Shown: positions 22,058 to 34,127 of the stretch, one piece after another
How positions within the stretch are numbered: the first letter of the stretch is position 1
How the letters are laid out: the number at the start of each line of letters is the position of its first letter
Assembly (NCBI GenBank): GCA_015039465.1
Contig: MU130354.1
Coordinates: 105,848-169,847 of the forward strand
From: Phlegmacium glaucopus
Taxonomy: Eukaryota; Basidiomycota; Agaricomycetes; Agaricales; Cortinariaceae
DNA length: 64,000 bases
Direction: 5' to 3'
Position numbers and translations under genes: made by a program
The notes under the pieces: model-generated
The model's input: the letters and a program-made list of their open reading frames with translations, nothing else
Databases searched by the model: none
What the model was told of the DNA's origin: nothing

Positions 22058-23475
22058 TCACTCCTGAAGCATCTTGGTCAGATCAACGAGCTCTCCATTG
22101 CTATTCAAAGCGGCTTCGATGAATGCAACATCTCCAAGCGCAGAAAGCGGGTCTCCCAGGCCGAGCCCATCATCCTTCCCACTGATCGCGTCGAAGAAAC
22201 TGGTGAACTCCGTTAGAATACCTTTCTCGGCCACTTCGATGACCTCTTCTTTCTCTTCGTCTGGTCTACCCTTGATTTCGTCTGGTTTACCGTTGGTTTT
22301 GACTATAGATTTGATGACGATGCGCAGGAATGTTTCTGAGGTGTCAGGTTTCTCGACTTGATTTACTGAAAGCCACCCATCCGTCCCTGTTATGATCATC
22401 TGGTCTTCGGGGACCGAAGTTGTCGGTGACGCGAATGTGATCTCTACTATTCCGTGGAATTTATCATCTGCTTTGACGATAGTGTGGATTGTGTCGTGGG
22501 GTTTGAGGTAATCCTTATTCAAGGACGCAAATCCAGACAGGTGCGTCAAAGGATGTGGTAGCATGACACGAAGTGCAGCAATGGTATGCTGGTGGAAAAA
22601 TCCGTTATTTATTTTCAAGTTATATCATAAGTTTTGTGATATCTGAACATACCACTCCGCCATCCAACTGCATGGATTAAAGATCTATTTGTCAACGCCT
22701 GCCTTCTAACTTAAACTTTTGAAAACTTACCAAAAATCCGCCTTGGTACTGAAAGTTGGACCATCCGATTATAAGCTAGCATCATCAATATCAATTAGGA
22801 AGATCTTACATCAGGAATCGTGCGCCATGGTGTCTTGTACCAGATGGATTCCTGGTCAATATAACCTGCTACAAGGGTTTTGAAAAATATAACTTTTCCT
22901 ATCTTGCCAGACTGAATAGCGGCAGCAACAGCTCTGTAGCCAGGCTCGGCTTCAGAGTTCTCTGCTACTCTCCAAACAAGACCTTTGCTTTTATATAGCC
23001 GACGATAACTGTTGATAACTTCAAGACCCTTCTTGACATCTGGCGCAACGGGTTTCTCGCTTAAGACATGTTTACCTGCCGCAAGCGCTTTCAATATAAA
23101 GTTGGGTTGGAGGCTGATAGGAAGGGCTATAAGAACGGCTGTTATATCAGGCCTTGAGAGGAGTATGTCCAGATTGGCAGATGCATCTCCATCGTGATAG
23201 ATCGATGGGGGTGTATCATCCATCTTGAGTGTGATAGCAGCCGCTTCTGCGAGATCATGAGCACTCTTTTCAGAACGTGAGTAGATTGCTTTGAGAGGGG
23301 GTGCTGCAGTTCCTAAAGTTGCGAGGGTAGGCAAGTGTCCTGTTGCATGGTCAATGGGGTGAGGTGCCAAAATGAATATTGTCATTGAGGGTAGTGAGGG
23401 ATTGAATTACGAACCCTCTTTGGCGAAAATACCAGCACCTAGAATCGCAATACCGGGAGTACTTGAGCTTGACAT
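22058..23475 (-). CDS. Gfo/Idh/MocA-family NAD(P)-dependent oxidoreductase
   Basis: Five exons give 384 residues: 23415-23475, 22810-23339, 22731-22748 (18 nt), 22653-22667 (15 nt) and 22058-22588. The N terminus has a Rossmann dinucleotide-binding motif, IAILGAGIFAKEGHLP. EKP in HVLSEKPVA carries the family's conserved lysine. The C-terminal sheet domain contains DYQGGFLLDGGVHTIAALR, whose final Asp/His region is typical. The family includes sugar and dihydrodiol dehydrogenases; the substrate cannot be set from sequence. The two microexons are required to restore DYQGGFLLDGGV, which supports the model. It is convergent with HSP78. Confidence 0.88.
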
Positions 23476-23888
23476 CTGTGCAAGAAGTGGAAAGGAAGTC
23501 TTTGTGTGCACATTGCAAATGTAACCTTGAAAAAAATGTTAACTATAAATAGGCTGATGTGCTGACTCGAAACACCCAGGACCAAATCAGAGCAAGGAAT
23601 CGGACGCGAATTCGACGTCTCCGAAGATGAATCTGAGTCGACGAACAGATGCGGATTGGGAATCTTTCATTCAATCTAATATATACCCGATATTTTGTCC
23701 TCATCAACGGACATCCTGTTGGCAAGGCCCCAGGATTTGAAAGGATTTGAACCCCGAACCAGTATCAAAAATTTCATCCTCCGAAAGGTTGCCGGTGGAC
23801 GGCTTTACTGGAATTGATAATTTTTAAGTCTTACACGCTTGTGCTTGCTCTTGGTTCCCTGCGAGCGCTGCCCATTACTGAATGTCTC
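23476..23888. other. Upstream region of the oxidoreductase gene
   Basis: No exon is recognised. A T-arm-like string near 23740-23760 does not fold into a tRNA. Confidence 0.4.
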
Positions 23889-25110
23889 TGCTGGTTAGAC
23901 CGGTGACCGTCTGTATATGAAGGGGAAATCCTGCGATATACAGACCGGTAAATCTGAGCTTGAATTGATGTACCGCGCGGCTCCCATGCTCATTTCTATA
24001 AAAGGTTAGACAAATTTTGACCTCCCCTAAATAATCGGTCCGGCTTACAGCCAAATCTTCCCGGTCTGCGATTTGCTTTTTTCCCACCCCTACTATCTTG
24101 GCCTCGTACTTGACTTGCTTGACACCTCAAAACTGAGGTACTAGGGATATCGGATTTATTGAAGTGCCTTACTGATTTTTACTACGTTTGAATCTGATAT
24201 AGTTGTGTCACCCATGAGAAAACGGTCCAACAGAGAGCATGGATGGGTGTGCGTCACGAGACGCTGACCAGGATTGTTGTAAAGGCGGATTCCAGGGGTA
24301 GGGAGCCTTTTCGAAGGCCTCTGCACCCGCTTATCAACAGCGGTGGCCTCGCCACCTCTGCATCTCTTCGTACCTTCGTACAGTAAGCGGCTCTGCCATT
24401 TTCCTGCTTTCTCAGACATCTGATGGCATCCTTCAGACTATTGCTGAATTTGGTGCTATTCTATATAGCAGATACTGATTCAGCGATGGAGAGTCTAGGA
24501 GCATGTCTCAGGTGTGTTATTTAACATCTGGGCTGTCTCTCGTTTCATCTAACGATTCTTGAGATCGCCCAGGTGAGCATTCTGTGCTTCGAGTTATGCC
24601 TACCTTTTCTCACCTCACATGAGTTTCAGGCTTCGCCTACTCGTTATTAGGTGAGATCTTCCTTCGCTACACTGGCTCCGCCATGCTACGCACCCCTTTT
24701 ATTTGTCTTATCTTTCTAATCTCTGTGTTTAGTTCATTCTCGTTTAAAACTCTATTGACCCCTTTTTTCACGACCCACCCTCCTACTCCCTTTTTTCATT
24801 CAGTTTCTATTTCTTTTCTCTCACTTTCTTGCTCATCATCTGTTGTATACACGTCACTACTCTGTTTTGTAAGAGCCTCTTGCTCGTTTGCCTCTGCCTC
24901 ATAAAATTCAGGGTCCGCTGATTATCTCAGCGGACCGCTTGCTGCTATTATTTTAGCCAGGTAGGAGAGGTCAAAATTTGTCTAACCTTTTATAGAAATG
25001 AGTGTGGGAGCCGCACAGTATGGGGATTTAAAGTCAGCTGGACCAGCCTGTATATCAAAGTTTTCATATACAGGATGGTCACGAGCCTATCTGCTGGTTA
25101 GCTTGAGTAC
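23889..25110. mobile_element. Candidate element bounded by about 150-bp inverted repeats
   Basis: The left part 23889-24035 contains GCTGGTTAG, a CTGTATATGAA hairpin and AGGTTAGACAAATTTTGACC. The inverted match is at 24967-25110 (GGTCAAAATTTGTCTAACCT and onward to CTGCTGGTTAG). Each arm itself carries a small hairpin (TCTGTATATG...CGATATACAGA). The interior (24040-24960) has C/T-rich, secretory-looking frames such as 24683-24904 but no recognised protein. Confidence 0.55.
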
Positions 25111-25187
25111 TCCAGAGGGTATGTGGCTTGCATGCAAACTCTGAACTGGGATAGGGATGTCGGTCCAGGGAAATTGGGTATAACTTG

Positions 25188-26237
25188 TGTCAGAAAAAGG
25201 AAAAGTGCCTTATTATGTAATATGTCACATTTACCTTATAAGGACATGACAATATCTCCTGGAGCAAATTCCTTGTGTATTCTGGCTGTCCAATAGATTT
25301 TATTTTAACACTCATTAGTTCACTCCCCTAGTGCATCAGCAATCTAACAATTTACTTGTCCGCTTTTTTGCACTTTTTGACTTATTGCCCAGTTCTGGCA
25401 AGTCAAAAAGTGGAAAAGCAGAGAAGTTGATAATTTAGACAATTTAATACATGACTACTCTAGTAAGACTATGTATGACAAGCAGATGCTCATGGGGGAA
25501 TTGGGTGAAAAGTGGTGGCTTTTATATAAGTAAATGGTTCAGGGTTATTTTGCTAGAATATTCCATCAATTGCTTGACATTGACAACTGGAATAGTTATG
25601 TAATTGATGGAATATTCTGGTAATTTCTAGTGAGCTAACCCTGAGGCCAGCGACTTATATAATGACCACCACTGCACACTTAATTCCCCACCAGCATCAG
25701 CTAGTCATAGTCTTATTAGTACTAGTAGTATTATTTCAGTAGATCAAATTTTGTAGTGACTTTTTTATTTCACTTTTTCTAGCTTTTTGTCACCCAACAC
25801 GTAGCCAGCTTTTTGAGAATACCCACCTGGGTTTTTTGACTTGCTCCTTTCCCACTTTTTACTGCTTTTTTCACTTGCACAACCACAAAAAAGCTAATTG
25901 CTAGACTACTCATGCTATCCAATAATCTAGGGAGAAAAGTGGAGGAAACACAATTTCTGAGAGTCTTATAAGGCGTCATCACAGAATTGTCATATTCCCC
26001 TTATGATGATGCAGTTAGTTTATAATGATTTCAGTAATTGTGTTCCCAGCTGTTTTTTGCCATTACATTTGGAGACAGCAGAACTTGAATAAATTCTAAG
26101 ATACTTTGAGCAGTTTTGATGGACAAATTATGTGACAACTTGCTCCAGGATGCAATCCATGGTTTGGCTCACATCCTTATAAGGAAAATGTGGCACAACT
26201 GCAATGTTACAAGGCACTTTTGGTTCAGTGTATACAA
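25188..26237. mobile_element. Nested foldback element, about 1.05 kb
   Basis: The outer arms pair imperfectly: AAAGTGCCTTATTATGTAAT near 25203 and CCTTATAAGG near 25234 on the left match inverted sequences near 26205 and 26176; CTCCTGGAGCAA near 25257 matches TTGCTCCAGGA near 26140. At its centre sits a second, tighter palindrome (25450-25730). No open reading frame of note. Confidence 0.6.
25450..25730. repeat. Palindromic MITE core, about 280 bp
   Basis: The left arm (ACTCTAGTAAGACTATG ... GAATATTCCATCAATT) is the inverted counterpart of the right arm (AATTGATGGAATATTC ... CATAGTCTTATTAGTACT), with a 30-bp central spacer near 25570-25600. Confidence 0.8.
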
Positions 26238-26390
26238 GCATTGACACCAAACACACCATCACAAAGTGACATGTGTTGCTCAAATTGGATGTCATAGCTG
26301 GCCATCAACTTGTTTTTGATACTCTGGCGAGTCTGCCAGTTAGGTGCTGATGGAGTTTGGGTTGGGCTAGTAATTGGTTAGGTCCTGGTT

Positions 26391-26450
26391 AGCGTTAGGG
26401 GTTTGTGTTAGTGGTTTGTGTTAGTGGTTTGTGTTAGTGGTTTTTGTTCA
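26391..26450. repeat. Short tandem repeat, 13-bp unit GTTTGTGTTAGTG
   Basis: Three to four copies with a degenerate last one, within GTTAG-rich DNA. It is not a telomere repeat. Confidence 0.75.
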
Positions 26451-27794
26451 GGTTAGTGGTAGAGTTAGGGGGCAGGTATATGTCCTTTTCACATGGTCTT
26501 GGGCAGGTTAGGTGGTTAGAACTCCAGCTGCCGTGAGGTAGCTGAAGCATGGTGTGTCACATCTCATAACTTCCCCATTTGGGGAGTGTGTCAGACTACA
26601 TATATCCTCTCTTGGGTGCAAGCAATACCCTAGAGTATATATTTTCCTTCTACTTTGTAGTTAGTACCTCAGTCCATTACTTTGAGACTGAGGTTAGTAC
26701 TCAGAACTCTCTATAAGTTTATACTCTACTATCAAATATCTCATTAACTATCCAATAGTTGTACTGTTTCAATAGGTACAACTTATATGAATACAGTCCA
26801 TTACTTCAAGACTGAGTTGTACTGTTTCAATATGACCAACACACGCTGCTGCAAGTGTGCTGTACAGAGCACACCAGAACTGAGCCCAGCAAATATCCCA
26901 TCAGGTAGCGAGGGTGATCACAGCAGTATGGGCTGTCTCAGTTCATTACTAGTAGCAGCATATTGTTTATTATACACTTCTCCCATTTAGTTCCAGAGGC
27001 AACCAAATTCAAGTTGGTTTCGATAAACCAAACACACTTCAATACCATGGATGTAATTCTGTCTTGTTGAGGTCAGCCTCGTGACATGGCAGAAGTGTCT
27101 GTCTGTATCTGTGGGCTTTGAGTCAAGGAACAGGAACAGGTCATGGGCTTGAAGACTGCCCTATGTTGTGCATATGAAGGTTGTGAGACATCTTGGGTAT
27201 GCACTGGTGGCTCTCTGCTCATTCTGTCGATGTAATACTTATGTTCTTGCAACCAGTTTCACCTGGCTTGCTTCAACTTCACGTGTGCCCTGAAAAATTG
27301 GTGCTGAAAAAATGATGCATGGTTGAAGAAGCAAGTGCAAGTTGGATAAAGTATTGTACCAATATTATACACACTCATGTTGTGTAATTTGGGTTCCCTC
27401 ATGGGCTGGAACAGCTGAAGCAAAAGCATACTTTATCTTGGCAGGGAACAGGCTTTATGGCACCATTGTCATTGGCATGACTGGAGGGGATACACAAAAT
27501 ATTGATTCAGCCCAACAAGCCATCTACTCGAGAATTGATGTATCCCTCAGCCTTTCTCCTCTCCAAACCCCCCCATATTAAGATGTTCAGTTGATGTATA
27601 GAGGAAGTGTGCAAGTAAAGGTGTTTGTAGTTTTGAAGCTTACTTTGCAGCCCTTTTTCACATACCACTCCTACATACAGGTCCCAGAACACCCAGTCAG
27701 GACAAATTGAATAATTATACATCAGGATTAATAATGGAGGTTACACATAAATCTACAAGATACTATAGATACAAATACCTTTCACTGCACATTC
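26451..27794. other. Repeat-derived region without a clear gene
   Basis: A near-duplicate of CAGTCCATTACTT(T/C)(G/A)AGACTGAG occurs at 26671 and 26796. A TGTCACATCTC string at 26548 could be an LTR start, but I could not pair it with an end. Plus-strand frames at 26787-26990 and 27342-27581 have no family signal. Confidence 0.35.
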
Positions 27795-28696
27795 TCAATT
27801 CTTTGATCGGTCAATCCATTTCACTCGAGATAAGACCTCATAGAAAGTCTTTCCTTGCATCTCAGCAATCTTTAGTTCAGACTTTGTAGGTGTGCGCAAC
27901 CCAGTCAGACCAGAAAAAGTGCCAGCTCCCCATGGAGACCCTACAAAGGGAATGATAATGAGGCTTTGATAACAACAGATTCCATTGACTTACCTCCATT
28001 AACCTCATCAAATGACTCAGATATGAGCTTTCTGAAAATTGTCTCATATCCAATAGGAACATATATGATACCGTGATGGGCAAGGGTTGAAAGAAAGTTG
28101 ATAGCAGTAGATTCTTGACCTCCACCAGGACCCGAAGTAGATACAAACACACCAGCATATTTAGCTTTAAGTTGGCTATCAAGCCAAAGGTGGCCAGTAG
28201 CATCCCAGAATGCCTATTCAAGCCAAAAAATAAATAGATATATGGGTGAATAAATGAATGCAGAAACACCATACTTTCATCTGAGCAGGCATGTTTCCAT
28301 ATCGTGTAGGAATGCCAATAAGGAATGCATCATGGTTAATCAAAGTGTTATTGTTCGCAATAGGGTAATCGGGTTTGGGTGGAGCTTTCATCTTCGTAAG
28401 GATTTCAGCAGACAAAGTCTCAGGTACTCTGTAAGAATATATGCACCAAAAATTGAAGGAGTAAGGAAGTTAGACAGTATAACTTCAACCACTGTCAAAG
28501 TGAAAATAGAAGACGCACTGGAATATGTCGGCATTTCCACCTCCGGCTATGATGCCTTTTTTAACACTTTCCGCCACTATATATCCAATAATCGTCTATC
28601 AGTAATTTTTTGAAAATGATGAGCCACGGCCCACATACTCTTTGCGATATGGCCGTACATTGTGTAGATGATAATAGCAATGCGGGGGGATGACAT
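27795..28696 (-). CDS. Flavodoxin-fold NAD(P)H:quinone oxidoreductase (WrbA/Pst2/Alt a 7-like)
   Basis: This predicted FMN enzyme makes two-electron reductions of quinones, protecting against redox cycling, and is cytosolic or eisosome-associated in yeast relatives. Five exons (28639-28696, 28519-28576, 28275-28428, 27994-28213, 27795-27940) sum to 636 nt, or 211 residues. Features in order: [20 protein letters not shown] with the flavin-phosphate loop, [21 protein letters not shown], the [12 protein letters not shown] loop, [10 protein letters not shown], and [11 protein letters not shown] near the C terminus. An in-frame ATG 33 codons upstream exists but the family starts at MSSPRI. Length matches the family (about 200). 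All splice sites are canonical and no stop interrupts it. A decayed copy is at 4070-4960. Confidence 0.9.
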
Positions 28697-29283
28697 CGTG
28701 AAAGTTAGCTTTTGATTTGTAGGGTAGTCGTGTGGTAGTGTTAGAAGACAAAGTGAGAGGAAAAGGCGATAAAGGCGAGTACTAGTCTGAGACATGTTCC
28801 AAGACCAACTGCTGTTTCAAGTTGTCCAAGCCGTTCATGGGGCATAAGAGATAGCACAGTCGACTTTCACATTGAACTTTCATTGGTGACGCTCGGTTAA
28901 TGGAGAAGGACATTATGACCCAAGATGCACTGAGCCTGTAAATCTGCCCACCGTCGAGCTCGAGTGATGAATGAACCAGCTTGATCACAGGGTTGTGACC
29001 AGATTGTGACGACAGAACCATTACTCTGCCTCATTCGAGTCCTTTGGACCTCAGATTGGCGGGCCAATTTTTCAGCTAGAAAAGACACCGGCAGGTATCA
29101 GCACAGCAGCGAGAAGGAATATGTCAATCGTAAGATTCGTTACAATTCTAGATTGACATCGTGAATTGTACCCTAGATGTACATATTTGGTACCATTGTT
29201 CGACATGCCTCGAGGCCAATGGCCAACCTTTCTCGCGATCTATTAAGCCATTCTTCATCAAGAACTCCCTACGACAATATATC

Positions 29284-29760
29284 TTTCATCGTGAAGCCAT
29301 ATCATCCAGTGGTGGAGGAATCGGTTCGACTCTCACAGGCGGAATACAAGATGATTCTACTACTGCTCGGGACAGAGCAATGCGCAAGTCCAAGTCAGCT
29401 CGGCACTCACACGAGGATATCTGTACGCAGCAGCGACACCTATGTCAATCTTCGGAAGTCTCGGGATGGTCAGAGCGGGATTCAAGACCTTGGTCGCTTG
29501 CTTCTCGTTCGGGGATATTGAAGGAGCGAAGGTACTTGGGAATATGGGATTCGAGCCGCAGGAGAGAACCTTTCGTTGATTATGGTTGAGGGAGGAATAA
29601 AGGGCGCTACCGCTGTTCGGAACATCAAGATTATGGCCACGACAGCGCTCCTATGTGCTTTCAGCGTCGCTCCATCTATTTAAATCTGGGTACCAACAAC
29701 CTGAACACGCAGAACTGGGAATACCCATCATGGGTATTCCCAGTTCTGCATGTTATGGTG
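29284..29760 (+). pseudogene. Broken copy of the W-family membrane protein gene
   Basis: It is homologous to the start of the gene at 31544, including about 100 bp of upstream DNA. The start codon is lost (CCATATCATCC where the other copy has CCATGTCATCC). It reads SSSGGGIGSTLTGGIQD, then LLLLGTEQCA, and after a frame change SALTRGYLYAAATPMSIFGS and GMVRAGFKTLVACFSFGDIE, then a stop near 29583. It preserves about 94 bp that the 31544 gene lacks. The 3' part ends in the small palindrome at 29709-29749. Confidence 0.8.
29709..29749. repeat. Perfect 20-bp-arm palindrome
   Basis: The arms GCAGAACTGGGAATACCCAT (29709-29728) and its exact reverse complement (29730-29749) are separated by one base. 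The right arm corresponds to coding sequence near 31981-32000 of the intact W gene; the left is an inverted duplicate of it. Confidence 0.9.
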
Positions 29761-31425
29761 CAACACCACTACTTTTGTACAGCAGCCAATTTGGCTGCAC
29801 ATATAATAAGATAACCTTCCCTGCAGACTAATTATGCGGCCCAAGACTCATCGAATATCCAAGGTGGTCCTCGCCATTGATTCGAAACCCGGTCAGGACT
29901 TCCTCAGCACCAAGGGGCCTCCCTTCCTCCCATACTTCGACAGCGTATATCTGAGGTTCTAAACGAATAAGTTATTGTTATACCTGTCTTTGATCTTGAT
30001 ATCTTACCATTTATTTCACAGGTCTCAACAAAGAATAGCAACTTTGCCATTGAAAGACTCCGATGGACAGGTTCTATGACATTTTAGTGCTGCGATCTCC
30101 CTCCACTCATCTCCCGAATCGTGATGCAGCCTAAAACATGGAGCAAATATAACTGACTCGGATATCGGTAATTCGTCAATAGATAAAAAAGTACTCGCAC
30201 GAATTGGCCGCTCACAGCCACTGAGTCATCAATCTTGACAGCTAAGGGATGCTGCGCTTGAGGATAAACAGCGAGTACCGGTTCTTGTAAGTAAATTTCG
30301 GATTAGATTGTCAGGTTCAGCAGATTGTTCTGGCGTATTCGTAGGTTTTGTCAAAGTTTCGTATCGAATATAAAGTTATTTAGTGTTCCCCCCAATCACG
30401 TTGTTGTCAATTTGCGTATGGGTAAAAAAACACAGTACAATTGTCCTTACCTTTTCAGTCGATTTTTCTTGGGGTGGCTTGAAGAATTAATATGACTCGG
30501 ACCTCTGATTTTAAGGTAACCGCCAGAATTTGGGATATCGTCTAGATGTTGGGTGTCAACCACAACCTAGCGAAATCAACGATTAGTATTCCAAATGAAC
30601 CTACATAAACTCATATGACAAACCAGTGGAGATGAAAGGCTGCCTGTCGGAGAAGCCTCACTGAGCGGTCACACAGCTTGATAGGACCACGTTGTATTGT
30701 CGAGAACGAGACAGATACGAGTATGAGCGTAACGGTAAGAATATTGAAATAGGAAATGAGAATCTCCCTATATACTGTCTGATCGCGTGACATGAATAAA
30801 AGATAAGATAAGGAAACCTCAACAGACGAGTAAGACTGGCATCCAGGCTTACAGGAGATCCGTAACTCACTCAGCAGATCTCGAGGACATCACCTCCACT
30901 GATTCTATGATGTTATCACGGATAGAGAAATAAAGAGACAATTGGTGACCTACTTGCCTGCGAATAAGTGATGTCAAGGTTAATTAGAGATGATCGTCCT
31001 AGAGTTCATGAAGAGAGGATGAGATAGTCGGACATTCGGCACAAGCGGCCACCCAAGTTTCTGACAAACAAACACATCACTGGTTTGTCCTTCGCCGCCA
31101 TCTTGGCTTCATTGGTATGGTCTGTCTTTTCTCCAGTAGTTTAAATTTAAATTTTTCAACTCATGGATGTATCATTAAGCAGTACATTATGCTCACACAA
31201 CTACCTCAGTTCCGACTGGAAGTCGTCCTTTAGCTTCAATTCTTTCAGCATCATCTGATTGATCCATACAGCAACGAGAAAATTGAAGGGAACGTGAACA
31301 GAATATCAGCCTGCCTCCAATACGAAAGCTAAATCCTCTTTAGAATCCATTCTTTTCATTTGTGAACTTTTTCGTTTTGACATTCTCAGTCCCAGCTATG
31401 TGTTGATAACAAATTCATCATTACA
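29761..31425. other. No gene assigned; one plausible orphan exon pair
   Basis: Plus strand about 29835-30070 can be read as an exon pair (SKPGQDFLSTKGPPFLPYF before a GTTCTA...CACAG intron, then SQQRIATLPLKDSDGQ). I do not recognise it. The rest has no coding signal. DNA from about 31426 is similar to that upstream of the broken W copy. Confidence 0.35.
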
Positions 31426-31543
31426 ATAATAGATTGACGTACCCTAGGTCTATTCGGTACAATGTTCGACGTGCCTCGAGGCCACCGTTCTTGCCATTCT
31501 TCATCAAAAACCCCTACGATAATTAATCTTTCATCGCGAGGCC

Positions 31544-34126
31544 ATGTCATCCAGTGGTGGAGGAATCGGTTCGACTCTCACAGGCGGAATACAAGACATT
31601 GCAGCGATTCTACCACTGCTTCTCGGGATGGTCAGAGCGGGATTCAAGACCTTGGTCGCTTGCTTCTCGTTTGGGGATATTGAAGGAGCAAAGATACTTG
31701 GGAATATGGGATTCGAGCCGCAGGGGGAGAACCTTTCGTTGATTATGGTTGAGACTGGTAAAGGGAGGAACAGAGGGCGCTACATCATCGAGACTCGAAT
31801 GGATGAATTGATCAAGGAACTCAATATTGACAAAAACCGGATAACTGGGGTATCCCACAAGTCCGCTGCTTGGAACGTCAAGATGATGGCCACGACCGCG
31901 TTCCTATGTGCCTTCAGTATCGCTCCATATATCTATGTAAACCTGGGTACCGCCACCAACAACCTGAAGGAGAGTACGAGATGGGTATTTCCAGTTCTGC
32001 GTGCTACCGGAGGCTTCATTACAGCCACGCTCATTCAGCTGCTCATACAACGACAAATAATCATTCTTTCCGAACAATACCTTGTCAAACTCAAGAATGG
32101 AGACCAGGCGTCTAATACAGATATCGAGGCGGCCGTTGAGCGCCACATGAAGAAGCACAAAACGGATGCAAGCACATGGCTCTTGCTATGTCTCCTCCTT
32201 ATCGGTATCCTAGCATCTGTTGTGGGGTACGTTGGATGTTTTAGCGTTGTTTAGAATTCGAAATCGAGAATCGGTCCCGTTAGTTGGCTCTGCCTGGAAG
32301 CTGGGCTTTCTGTAATCTGACTGGCTATTTGGGCTTGGAGTCCAACGAGGGACAACGCGCCTCCGCTGGAAATTACCCTGGAACTGGACGAATACGAACC
32401 CCTTCCCACTTGCAACAAAGACAATGACGAAATCTTAACATACAAAGTGCTGCCTCTCACCCGAGCACAAGAATTCCTGAAGATTATCACATCGTTCGCT
32501 GGGCTCATTGAACCATTCAGCAACCCTGACCTTTCTCTTTATTATACTTTGACTCGGAAACGCACACCCAAAAAGAGTGTAACTGTAGACGGGGGAAATG
32601 AGTATGAGGATGAGGACAATGAGATCGAAAATGGGGACAATGAGCCTGAGAATGCGGAGAAGCACAAACTCGGAGAACGGATTCTATATATCACGGTTTT
32701 CGATCACAAGGAGCGTACGACACGAGTTTACACCCGAGACAACAAAAAAGACACTTTCTACTCAACAAATTCGGATGCGCCCCTCGTTGATGTCGGACAC
32801 CTTCTACTCGAAGTGGAAATCGAAGCCAAAATTGACCCCAAAGCCGACCCAGTATGCAGCAATAGTCATAACCTGGATTCACTTCGAAAACATCATCGGT
32901 CGATCTTAGAGCACATCCAGTATCGACTAGGAGCTGCCAACGAAAGCAAAGCATATGCTATAGAAAACAACTGGACAATGAAAGTGGAGGATACCCTCAG
33001 TGCGCTCCAGAGGTTAAGGGAGGAAGAAAATGGGAACAATTGGAAAACGGCTGTTGAGAAGGGGAAAGAGGAGGAGCGAAATGAAGAGTCTTTGCTTATA
33101 TGTGATTATTTCATGCACCCGTCAATTGAAAGAGAGCGACGGTTGCTGGATGAGAAACGTGTTAAGTGGATTGCACGGAGAATGGAAATGATAACCAAAG
33201 AGACGAAGGAGAGGTTCAAAGGCGAAATGGGGGTGCAATATCGAGTTAACAAGCAAGCAGTTGAAAAGAAGCCTGCAACAAATTTACCACAGGGGGAGAT
33301 GGAGCGGCTGCTGTTTCGGGAACAGTACTTGATGGAGTTATTGCTGGTATACGAGGTGAAGGAATGGGAACGGCTTTTCTGGAACAAGTTGAAAAATATT
33401 CTGGACCAGATTGGCAATGATCGAGTGGAGGAGAAAGAGAGACTGACAAGGGAGTGGAGGGCCAATTGCTGGAAGAGACTCAATCCCCAGATGCGCGCAG
33501 CTGAGAAAAGGTTGGCCGACCTCGACAAAGGCAATCATTGGTTCGCCAGTGATCCAAGACACAAGGTTCACAGAGAGTGGGCATCATACATCAACCAATC
33601 TTTTGAAGGGGTTAAAAAACCAAATCCAGCAGCGCTGTCCGTGTTGAGGGGGAAGATGAATTCCTTTTCTGAATCTACTAGTAAGGCCCGGGGTGAAATC
33701 CGTCTACGAATGGAAAAAGAGATCAAGGATACCGAATTCCGTTTGAGACGTGGATCTGAATCAGGACGGTTTGATCAATTTTGGGATGACAATACTCTGT
33801 TCAAATGCAGGTACTCTCGGTCGAAGTGGCTCTGTTTCAACGCATATATTACTAGTGCACCACTTGAAATCTACTCGCATGCTCTGAAAGGAAACAAAAA
33901 CATCATCCTCATCACGTTCGATGGTATTGATTCTGATTCCGATGTCAACTGGCTTCAGACTACAATTTGTGATTTACCATCGGTGACTTCAGTATCTTTG
34001 GATTGGCCTGGACGTCTATCCGCCATCCACCGTGATCCCCTGTTTATCAAATCTACCAATAATGATTTGATCACATTCGCGAAAGAAATTCGACCCAAGT
34101 TGAACTCTTTCACATACATTTTCTAA
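31544..34126 (+). CDS. W-family uncharacterised membrane protein
   Basis: Function unknown. I read two exons, 31544-32226 and 32341-34126 (GTACGT donor), 2469 nt, 822 residues. The intron is needed to join SVVG to PTRDNAPPLEITLELDEY in frame. The N terminus is GGGIGSTLTGGIQDIAAILP followed by VRAGFKTLVACFSFGDIEG. Hydrophobic segments lie at about residues 112-134, 147-168 and 211-228. A long hydrophilic region follows, with an acidic stretch (YEDEDNEIENGDNE, about 290) and charged helical sequence to about 640, then a less charged C terminus. About 30 residues present in the paralogue at 29.3 kb (TEQC...FGSLG) are absent, so this copy may be internally deleted though open. The next frame starts 2 nt after its stop. 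Confidence 0.65.
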
Positions 34127-34127
34127 C

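Noticed and set aside
23735..23765. tRNA-like T-arm string (GGTTCAAATCC on the minus strand)
   Set aside because: No matching acceptor, D or anticodon stems can be built around it.
26380..26475. Telomere-like GTTAGGG and GTTAGTG repeats
   Set aside because: The unit is GTTTGTGTTAGTG with only one GTTAGGGG; it is an interstitial minisatellite.
26548..26990. Possible LTR starting TGTCACATCTC with a small frame behind it
   Set aside because: No matching LTR end, primer site or target duplication could be found, so it is not called as an element.
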